DNA from: Hydrogenophilales bacterium RIFOXYD1_FULL_62_11
Lineage (GTDB): Bacteria; Pseudomonadota; Gammaproteobacteria; Burkholderiales; Thiobacillaceae
Direction: 5' to 3'
DNA: 11,823 bases
Assembly (NCBI GenBank): GCA_001802655.1
Contig: MGZO01000041.1
Location: forward strand, 7,997 to 19,819
The notes under the pieces were generated by a model that was given only the letters and a program-made list of their open reading frames with translations, was not told the origin of the DNA and did no database searches. The position numbers and the translations under genes were made by a program. The first letter of the stretch is position 1. Each line of letters opens with the position of its first letter. This document shows positions 6,902 to 11,823 of the stretch, piece after piece.

Positions 6902-7819
6902 ATGACAGATGCAGACATCCCTGCCCCGGACCACCGTCTCCACCTGCTCAAAGGCTTTGCGGCTGCGGCTGCGGTCATCGTGGTCTGGTCAGGGTTCAAC
7001 ATCGTCTCCCGGCTGGGCGGACGCAGTCCACTTACACCCTATGACATGGCAGCCATACGTTTTGTCGTCTCGGGAATCGTGTGTCTTCCATTTGTGTTGA
7101 TCAGATGGCACCGACTCAAGTGGCAGCAACTTGCGATGCTGGCCGCGTTTGGCGGAATGGGTTACGCGTTATTGGTTTACTCGGGCTTTTCCCTTGCGCC
7201 AACCGCACATGCGGGCATTCTGGTCAACGGCGGCATTCCCTTTGCGAGTGCATTGATCGCCTGGCTCGTACTCGGGCATCGCCCCGGCATCCGGTCTGAA
7301 TTCGCCCTGCTGGTCGCAGGTTTGGGGATCGTGTTGATTGGCCTCCACAGCTTTGGTCAACTATCCGGAGCACCCGCCCATCAATGGTTGGGGGATGTGT
7401 TCTTTCTCCTTGCCGCAGTCAGCTACGCATGCTTTGGCTTGCTGCTCAAGCATTGGCATGTCTCGCCCCTCGAAGCAACGGTCGGTGTCGCCGTGATTTC
7501 AATGGTTTGCTACACGCCCGTTTATCTCCTGTTCCTGCCCAAGGCCATCACCACCGTCCCCCTGTCCTTCATACTGTTGCAAGGCATTTATCAAGGCATC
7601 CTGGCTGCCTCAATTGCCGGCCTGCTCTTCGCCTACGCCATCCACAACATCGGGCCGCAACGAGCAACCCTCATGCTGGCCATGGTTCCGGGCATCTCGG
7701 CAGTGGCAGCCGTACCCTTGTTGGGGGAATCCCTCGACGCCGTCACCATTGCCGGCGTCGTGCTGGTGACGATCGGCGCGGTGCTGGGCGCGACACATCG
7801 ATCAGCAAAACGAGGATGA
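6902..7819 (+). CDS. EamA/DMT-superfamily transporter
   Basis: A 305-residue polytopic inner-membrane protein of the drug/metabolite transporter type, usually exporters of amino acids, metabolites or drugs. The hydrophobic profile suggests ten helices in two EamA repeats, about 15-140 and 160-300. Typical stretches are VIVVWSGFNIVSRLG in helix 1, AAIRFVVSGIVCLPFVLI, LAPTAHAGILVNGGIPFASALIAWLVLGHRP at the end of the first repeat, and ATLMLAMVPGISAVAAVPLLGES, the mirrored segment of the second. The start at 6902 (MTDADIPAPDHRLHLLKGF) fits the family; frames open upstream from 6860 run through a hairpin and lack a ribosome binding site. The 3' end is 52 bp from the DUF3820 gene, so the two may share a transcript. 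Substrate cannot be predicted. Confidence 0.93.
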   Translation: MTDADIPAPDHRLHLLKGFAAAAAVIVVWSGFNIVSRLGGRSPLTPYDMAAIRFVVSGIVCLPFVLIRWHRLKWQQLAMLAAFGGMGYALLVYSGFSLAPTAHAGILVNGGIPFASALIAWLVLGHRPGIRSEFALLVAGLGIVLIGLHSFGQLSGAPAHQWLGDVFFLLAAVSYACFGLLLKHWHVSPLEATVGVAVISMVCYTPVYLLFLPKAITTVPLSFILLQGIYQGILAASIAGLLFAYAIHNIGPQRATLMLAMVPGISAVAAVPLLGESLDAVTIAGVVLVTIGAVLGATHRSAKRG

Positions 7820-7871
7820 AGAGGCCCGTTCAGTCTGAGCCCATTCATTCGATTCCAAGGGAGTGGATGAT

Positions 7872-8090
7872 ATGAGTCCAAAGGACCTGGAATTGCTCGT
7901 CACCCGGGAGATGCCATTTGGTATGCACAAGGGCCGAATCATTGCGGATCTGCCTGGCAATTACCTCAACTGGTTTGCGCGCAAAGGATTCCCTGCGGGT
8001 GAAATTGGCCGCTTGCTGGCCCTGATGCAGGAAATCGATCACAACGGCTTGACGGACATCCTCACGCCACTCAGGCAGCGATATCTTTGA
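7872..8090 (+). CDS. DUF3820 family small protein
   Basis: A 72-residue protein with the family signature: MPFGMHKGRIIADLP (14-28), then YLNWFARKGFPAGEIGRLLALMQEIDHNGL. This matches DUF3820, a short single-domain family also labelled putative quorum-sensing-regulated virulence factor from a Pseudomonas structure; the biochemical role is not established. The ATG at 7872 is preceded by AGGGAG eight bases upstream. A GTG at 7863 is in frame but sits on top of that ribosome binding site. It follows the transporter on the same strand with a short gap. No signal peptide or membrane segment. Confidence 0.9.
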   Translation: MSPKDLELLVTREMPFGMHKGRIIADLPGNYLNWFARKGFPAGEIGRLLALMQEIDHNGLTDILTPLRQRYL

Positions 8091-8135
8091 TCCGGGAAAG
8101 CGCATGATCCTTGATAGGCGTCAGCCTCCACGCGG

Positions 8136-8378
8136 TCATGGCCCTATCGGCGCTGCTGCTGTTGGTGTTTGGGTACACGCATCCCTGAGCCAACCCCATT
8201 TGTTTGACGGACTCTCACAGTCCTTGCCAGCAATCTGTGCGCACAGGCGTTCCTCCTGCTCCCGCAGTTCAGGGGTGAACTCAGTCCCCAAGTCGTCTGC
8301 TTCGTATATCTGCCGGATTTCAATCTCCGAATCTTCAGGCATGCGATTGGGACAGCGCTTCACACACTTGACGGCCTC
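8136..8378 (-). pseudogene. Decayed YCII/DGPF-domain (YciI-like) gene, C-terminal remnant
   Basis: On the minus strand an open frame from 8378 reads EAVKCVKRCPNRMPEDSEIE, then IRQIYEADDLGTEFTPELRE and a following QEERLCAQ. It closely resembles the C-terminal end of YciI-like proteins with the DGPF motif, whose usual pattern is DEAVEWVKRCPN followed by EIEIRxxFEAEDFG. A TAA stop (8379-8381) interrupts directly before EAV; the DGPFAETKE core expected upstream is missing, though short pieces in two frames further up (KVT...NGLWG, and MLEPGFVVAAEG) could be its debris. No ribosome binding site precedes the in-frame GTG at 8363. It reads as an inactive fragment after deletion and frame loss, antisense to its neighbours. 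A functional 75-residue protein is much less likely. Confidence 0.6.
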
Positions 8379-8601
8379 TTAGCCCCACAGCCCGTTCATC
8401 GTGACCTTCTGCGGCCACGACAAAACCCGGTTCCAGCATTTTCAGACAAGTCTTACACGGAAGTCGGACGCCCCTCCACTGCCAATCGCTGTCGTTATGC
8501 GCATCATTCAACTGTGTTTGCAATTAGCCATATTGCCGCGTAGCCGGCATTGATTGACAGGGTTGAGCTGACATCAGCAGCCCTGCACACAGGACAAGAA
8601 C
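8379..8601. other. Non-coding stretch upstream of the DsrC-like gene
   Basis: About 220 bp with no gene I can support. The left part may contain scrambled remains of the YciI-like gene. The right part supplies the ribosome binding site AGGA, seven bases before the ATG of the DsrC-like gene. I see no clear promoter. Confidence 0.4.
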
Positions 8602-8928
8602 ATGAACCCGACCGCCGTGGAAGACCTGAGTTTCCTTTTTGACAAGGATGGTTTCTTTATCAACCCCGAGCAATGGGATATCGCGCTGGCGCAGCGCATC
8701 GCGCATTCCGAGGACATGGGAGAAATGGATGACTTACAGCAGGAGCTGTTGCTGACCTTGCGCGATGAATTCCAGAAATTCGGCGCGGTCACGGCCTTGA
8801 GCCATATCTGTCACCTCAACGGCCTGGAGGCGGATTGTCTGCATCAGCTGTTCCGTTCCCCGCGCCAGGCATGGCGTATCGCGGGTCTGCCCAATCCGGG
8901 TGAAGAAGCCAAAGCGTACCTGGCCTGA
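8602..8928 (+). CDS. DsrC/TusE-fold protein lacking both redox cysteines (RspA-like)
   Basis: A 108-residue protein of the DsrC/TusE/DsvC fold. Recognisable are KDGFFINPEQWDIALAQRIA (15-34, usual form DGYLLDPEDWN...), the helix about 45-60 and the C-terminal landmark SPRQAWRIAGLPNPG (86-100, usual form QACKIAGLPKPTGCV). In sulfur-relay TusE and sulfite-reductase partner DsrC, one cysteine lies before KIAGLP in some members and an essential one is penultimate. Here the first position is Trp91 and the tail is EEAKAYLA, without cysteine. Persulfide carriage by the known route is therefore not possible. Such cysteine-less homologues have been grouped as regulatory sulfur-related proteins (RspA); a regulatory or scaffold role is inferred. 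Cys70 and Cys79 are not at conserved positions. Good ribosome binding site. It precedes the BON protein gene by about 100 bp. Confidence 0.85.
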   Translation: MNPTAVEDLSFLFDKDGFFINPEQWDIALAQRIAHSEDMGEMDDLQQELLLTLRDEFQKFGAVTALSHICHLNGLEADCLHQLFRSPRQAWRIAGLPNPGEEAKAYLA

Positions 8929-9030
8929 ATCCCACCCCAATCACAGCGCCGCGATGACGCGAAATCAACATCAACCCAATCATCCTGAACCCAAGCTGAT
9001 TTTTCCAACCCTGTAAATGAGGTAAATCGA

Positions 9031-9423
9031 ATGCAGAAACACATGATTCTCGCTACCTGCCTGATCTTGACACCCTATCTGGCAATCGCAGAAACCGAGC
9101 CCGCAGCAACCGAAAAGCCCCTGGTGCATGACGGAGACGCCAGCAATACCGGCATCAACAAACGTGACCGGGATGACAAAACCTTGACCCCGATGGATCA
9201 GATGAACAACCCGTCTGATTTGAAGATTACCCAGGAGATTCGCCAGGCACTGATGAAAGGCGAATTTTCCATGGCTGCTAAAAACATCAAGGTCATTACC
9301 CGCAATGGCACGGTGACCTTGCGCGGTCCGGTAGAGACGGCTGCCGAACTGAAACAAATCAGCGTCCTGGTTAAAGCCATGCCGGGCATCAAAAGCATCG
9401 ACAACCAATTGCAAGTCAAATAA
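9031..9423 (+). CDS. Periplasmic BON-domain protein
   Basis: A 130-residue exported protein. Residues 1-20 (MQKHMILATCLILTPYLAIA) form a signal peptide, with cleavage probably after AIA. A polar linker about 21-60 follows, then a single BON domain about 62-129: LKITQEIRQALMKGEFSM, then IKVITRNGTVTLRGPVETAA with the conserved glycine, then ISVLVKAMPGIKSIDNQLQV. BON domains, as in OsmY, are thought to bind phospholipid and are often osmotic- or stationary-phase induced. A single copy (OsmY has two) suggests a small periplasmic or membrane-associated stress protein. Ribosome binding site GAGG eight bases before the ATG. The GSP17M-like gene starts 19 bp after its stop, so the two are probably co-transcribed. 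Confidence 0.92.
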   Translation: MQKHMILATCLILTPYLAIAETEPAATEKPLVHDGDASNTGINKRDRDDKTLTPMDQMNNPSDLKITQEIRQALMKGEFSMAAKNIKVITRNGTVTLRGPVETAAELKQISVLVKAMPGIKSIDNQLQVK

Positions 9424-9442
9424 TTTTTAAAAGGAAACCATC

Positions 9443-10006
9443 ATGTCAAAAACCGTTATCTGTCTCGCCAATACCGAAGCTCAAGCTGAAACCATCGTTC
9501 AGAATCTGAATGAAGCCGGCATTCCCACCAGCGATGTGTCCGTGCTGTTTCCGGACAAAACCGGCAGCCGTGATTTTGCGCACGAGCACAACACCAAAGC
9601 GCCTGAAGGCACTGCCATCGGCGCCAGCGCAGGGGGTGTAACCGGTGGCGTGCTGGGTCTGCTGGCCGGCATCGGCGCGCTGGCCATTCCGGGCGTGGGT
9701 CCGTTCATTGCGGCCGGCCCGATCATGGCAGCACTCAGTGGCGCGGCCGTTGGCGCAACCATCGGGGGCATCGCCGGCGCCCTGATCGGCATGGGCATTC
9801 CTGAATTTGAAGCCAAGCAATACGAAGCCAAAATCAAGGAAGGCAACATCCTCATCTCGGTGCATACCCTTGATGGTGATGTGGTCGACCGGGTCAAAGC
9901 CATCATGAAAGACGCTGGGGCGGAAGACATCTCCAGCACCGGTGAAGCCAGCGTCAGCGACGACGAGCGCATGCCCCGCGTCGGCGGCATCGCCGGCAAT
10001 CGTTAA
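9443..10006 (+). CDS. YflT/GSP17M-like general stress protein with glycine-zipper core
   Basis: A 187-residue protein. The N-terminus (MSKTVICLANTEAQAETIVQ to about 37) resembles the general stress protein 17M-like/YflT domain, a beta-alpha-beta unit seen in stress proteins of many bacteria. Residues about 56-118 are Gly/Ala-rich and hydrophobic (AIGASAGGVTGGVLGLLAGI, AAVGATIGGIAGALIGMGIP), a probable membrane-inserting hairpin of glycine-zipper type. Residues 119-165 (EFEAKQYEAKIKEGNILISV...VKAIMKDAGA) look like a second alpha-beta unit similar to the first. No signal peptide, so probably cytoplasmic or inner-membrane associated. Strong ribosome binding site AAGGA nine bases before the ATG. 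It follows the BON gene closely and is ended by a strong hairpin. Precise function unknown. Confidence 0.85.
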   Translation: MSKTVICLANTEAQAETIVQNLNEAGIPTSDVSVLFPDKTGSRDFAHEHNTKAPEGTAIGASAGGVTGGVLGLLAGIGALAIPGVGPFIAAGPIMAALSGAAVGATIGGIAGALIGMGIPEFEAKQYEAKIKEGNILISVHTLDGDVVDRVKAIMKDAGAEDISSTGEASVSDDERMPRVGGIAGNR

Positions 10007-10010
10007 GCGA

Positions 10011-10055
10011 GCCATGCCGCGGGCGGCGGTATCACCGCCGCCCGTTGTTCATGGC
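10011..10055 (+). terminator. Strong GC hairpin after the stress gene pair
   Basis: GGGCGGCGGT (10021-10030) pairs perfectly with ACCGCCGCCC (10034-10043) around the loop ATC, followed by GTTGTTC. Outer arms GCCATG (10011-10016) and CATGGC (10050-10055) extend the structure. The position, five bases past the stop, fits an intrinsic terminator; the T-tract is interrupted, so efficiency is uncertain. Confidence 0.75.
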
Positions 10056-10099
10056 AACACTAGGCTGCGCAGAAGCCCCGCACGCATGACACTCGTTAA

Positions 10100-11380
10100 A
10101 TGAAGGCAAAATTCTCTATGCCGGGGCTACTCGTCGCCGTTGTATTGACGCTGATTGCGGGCGTCCTGGTGCTGAACTTCACCACTGGCGAGAAGAAAAT
10201 AGAGCAAAGCGTCGAGCGCCTATACGCGACTGATGATCCGGCCTTTGCGCGCGCGATGGGTGTGCTGCTCGGGCCAGCCATCCTGCAGGGCAACCGTTTC
10301 GAAGCCCTGCTGAATGGCGACCGAATTTTTCCCGCCATGCTCGCTTCCATTCGCGACGCGAAGAAGACCATCACGTTCGAGAGCTACATTTACTGGTCGG
10401 ACGCAATCGGCAAAGCGTTCGCCGACGCGCTGGCCGAACGTGCCCGCAGCGGCGTCAAGGTGCACGTGCTGCTCGACTGGGTCGGCAGCAACAAGATGGA
10501 CCCGGCGCATCTCGCTGTCATGGAGGCGGCCGGGGTCGAAGTGCGCAAGTTTCACAAGCCCGCCTGGTACTCCCTGGCGCGCATGAACAACCGTACCCAC
10601 CGCAAAGTGCTCGTTGTCGACGGCAAGGTGGGCTACACCGGCGGGGTCGGCATCGCCGGGCTGTGGACGGGCGATGCCCAGGATCCGCAGCACTGGCGCG
10701 ATACTCACTTCAGGGCCGAAGGTCCGGTCGTGGCGCAAATGCAGGCCGTATTTCTCGACAACTGGATCAAGGCTACCGGTGTCGTCCTGCACGGCGACAA
10801 CTACTTCCCGGAGCTGCCAGCAGCCGGGAAGGACGCCGCCCAGATGTTCAGCAGTTCGCCCTCTGGCGGCAGCGAGAGCATGCATCTGATGTACCTGCTG
10901 GCGATAACGGCGGCACAACATACGATCCACTTGTCGAGTGCCTATTTCGTCCCCGACGAGCTAAGCAGTCAGGCGCTCGTCAATGCGCTCAAGCGCGGGG
11001 TCAAGGTGCAGATTATCGTGCCCGGCAAGCACAGCGACGCGGCAATCGTCCGGCGCGCCTCGCGTGCCCGCTGGGGAGACCTGCTTGCCGCCGGCGCCGA
11101 GATTTACGAGTACCAGCCGACGATGTATCACTGCAAGGTGTTGATCGTCGACAGCCTGATGGTGTCGGTCGGCTCGACCAATTTTGACCCCCGCTCCTTT
11201 CGCCTCAACGACGAAGCCAATCTGAATATTTACGCCGCCGATTTCGCTCGGCAGCAAGTCGCCGTGTTCAATGCCGATCTGTCGCGCTCGCGCCGGATCA
11301 GTCTGCACGAGTGGCAGCAGCGGCCGCTGTTCGAAAAGTTTTTGGAACATACAGCGTCGCTCATCGGCGCGCAGCTGTAG
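10100..11380 (+). CDS. Phospholipase D/cardiolipin synthase-like protein (two HKD motifs)
   Basis: A 426-residue PLD-superfamily enzyme resembling ClsB/ClsC-type cardiolipin synthases, which make cardiolipin from phosphatidylglycerol by transesterification. Residues about 8-27 form an N-terminal membrane anchor (GLLVAVVLTLIAGVLVLNF). Both catalytic motifs are complete: His167-Arg-Lys169...Asp174, followed by GKVGYTGG, and His344-Cys-Lys346...Asp351, followed by VSVGSTNFDPRSF. FESYIYWSDAIG before the first motif and LSSAYFVPD between them are typical of bacterial cardiolipin synthases. Only one anchor segment is evident, unlike ClsA with two. The ATG at 10100 has no clear ribosome binding site; an ATG at 10118 in frame has AAGG about 11 bases upstream and would shorten the anchor's polar start only. 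It is separated from the stress pair by the hairpin, so it probably has its own promoter. Other PLD activities cannot be excluded. Confidence 0.92.
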   Translation: MKAKFSMPGLLVAVVLTLIAGVLVLNFTTGEKKIEQSVERLYATDDPAFARAMGVLLGPAILQGNRFEALLNGDRIFPAMLASIRDAKKTITFESYIYWSDAIGKAFADALAERARSGVKVHVLLDWVGSNKMDPAHLAVMEAAGVEVRKFHKPAWYSLARMNNRTHRKVLVVDGKVGYTGGVGIAGLWTGDAQDPQHWRDTHFRAEGPVVAQMQAVFLDNWIKATGVVLHGDNYFPELPAAGKDAAQMFSSSPSGGSESMHLMYLLAITAAQHTIHLSSAYFVPDELSSQALVNALKRGVKVQIIVPGKHSDAAIVRRASRARWGDLLAAGAEIYEYQPTMYHCKVLIVDSLMVSVGSTNFDPRSFRLNDEANLNIYAADFARQQVAVFNADLSRSRRISLHEWQQRPLFEKFLEHTASLIGAQL

Positions 11381-11490
11381 ATAACGGCCCGAGCGCCGGA
11401 CAAAAAGTAGTAGCAACGTGCGGCGACGCGTGCGCAGGTCACATGCGCAGCGCGCTGATCACGACAACTAATCCGTTTTGGAGGGCAACC

Positions 11491-11823
11491 ATGTTTTTTC
11501 AGCGTGTGAAGACACCCGGCCTGGGACACAACGCCTACGTCCTGGCGTGCGGAGACGGGCTCGCCGTCGTGATCGACCCGCGCCGCGATGTTGACGACTA
11601 TCTGCGTCTGGCCCGGGAAAACGACCTCTCTATCGCCTACGTGCTGGAGACGCATCGGCAGGAGGATTTCGAGTTCGGTTCGCGTACGCTGGCGCAGATG
11701 ACCGGTGCCAAGATCGTCGGCGGCAGCCACGCGCTGTTCGGCGAGACGGAGGTGAAACTCGAAGACGACGAAGAACTCAAGGTGGGCACCACCCGGTTCG
11801 TCGCGCTTGAGACGCCGGGTCAC
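11491..11823 (+). CDS. Metallo-beta-lactamase-fold protein, N-terminal part, cut by window end
   Basis: The first 111 codons of a gene running off the right edge. The ATG is preceded by GGAGGG at ideal spacing. The N-terminus MFFQRVKTPGLGHNAYVLAC, then VIDPRRDVDDYLRLA, ETHRQEDFEFGSRTLAQMTG and a later ALETPGH match MBL-fold proteins of the persulfide dioxygenase/rhodanese-fusion kind. The usual metal motif HxHxDH reads His55-Arg-Gln57-Glu-Asp59-Phe60, so two of the usual ligands are replaced; the TPGH histidine remains. THRxED-type motifs do occur in MBL-rhodanese proteins, so this is probably a family trait rather than damage. Metal binding and activity are uncertain, and a C-terminal rhodanese domain cannot be seen. 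Gap to the PLD gene about 110 bp, without a clear terminator. Confidence 0.85.
   Translation, partial: MFFQRVKTPGLGHNAYVLACGDGLAVVIDPRRDVDDYLRLARENDLSIAYVLETHRQEDFEFGSRTLAQMTGAKIVGGSHALFGETEVKLEDDEELKVGTTRFVALETPGH

Noticed and set aside
8335..8523. Minus-strand 62-codon frame as a gene
   Set aside because: No ribosome binding site or complete domain; at most it contains debris of the YciI-like relic.
9446..10015. Minus-strand frames of 166-189 codons opposite the GSP17M-like gene
   Set aside because: The plus-strand gene has a strong ribosome binding site, a recognisable domain and a terminator; the antisense frames have none.
11230..11823. Minus-strand frame of 197 codons at the right edge
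   Set aside because: It overlaps the end of the PLD gene and the MBL gene in antisense, with no domain; the plus-strand MBL frame has an ideal ribosome binding site.

Overview
The window looks like chromosomal DNA of a GC-rich proteobacterium, most likely a betaproteobacterium. This rests on general resemblance: a Cache-PAS-GGDEF-EAL sensor, a Thivi_2564-type mini membrane protein, a tyrosine/tryptophan-rich lipoprotein and a DsrC-fold protein. The DsrC-like gene hints at, but does not prove, a sulfur-metabolising relative. No rRNA, CRISPR array, intact insertion sequence or convincing tRNA was found.

Left block (1-5.3 kb, all minus strand). In transcription order this holds a separate PAS-GGDEF diguanylate cyclase (about 4148-5173), an orphan stretch of about 350 bp, a 23-codon leader with a strong ribosome binding site, and a 72-residue hypothetical ORF. 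That ORF overlaps the start of a 792-residue Cache-PAS-GGDEF-EAL protein by 11 bp. An RlmN/Cfr-type radical SAM rRNA methyltransferase paralogue follows. The last three genes are packed as one transcription unit, so a cyclic-di-GMP sensor sits directly upstream of an RNA-modifying enzyme.

Middle block (5.3-8.1 kb). The minus strand carries a lipoprotein with a Tyr/Trp-rich body and a Gln/Arg-rich tail, the tail encoded by nine 18-bp tandem repeats. Upstream of it lies a 63-residue two-helix membrane protein. Divergent from these, on the plus strand, are an EamA/DMT-family exporter and a small DUF3820 protein. An 11-bp-arm inverted repeat lies between the cyclase and the lipoprotein.

Right block (8.1-11.8 kb). 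A decayed YCII/DGPF-domain gene fragment on the minus strand is followed by plus-strand genes. These are a DsrC/TusE-fold protein lacking both redox cysteines, a periplasmic BON-domain protein, a YflT/GSP17M-like protein with a glycine-zipper hydrophobic core, a strong hairpin, a two-HKD phospholipase D/cardiolipin synthase-like enzyme, and the first 111 codons of a metallo-beta-lactamase-fold protein with a non-canonical metal motif.

Together the lipoprotein, mini membrane protein, BON protein, GSP17M-like protein and cardiolipin synthase-like enzyme read as an envelope or general-stress neighbourhood. This is an inference from family identities and proximity. No clearly new multi-gene system is evident. 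The most unusual items are the cysteine-less DsrC homologue, the c-di-GMP sensor/RlmN-paralogue unit, and the small ORF that appears shifted out of frame from its own ribosome binding site.
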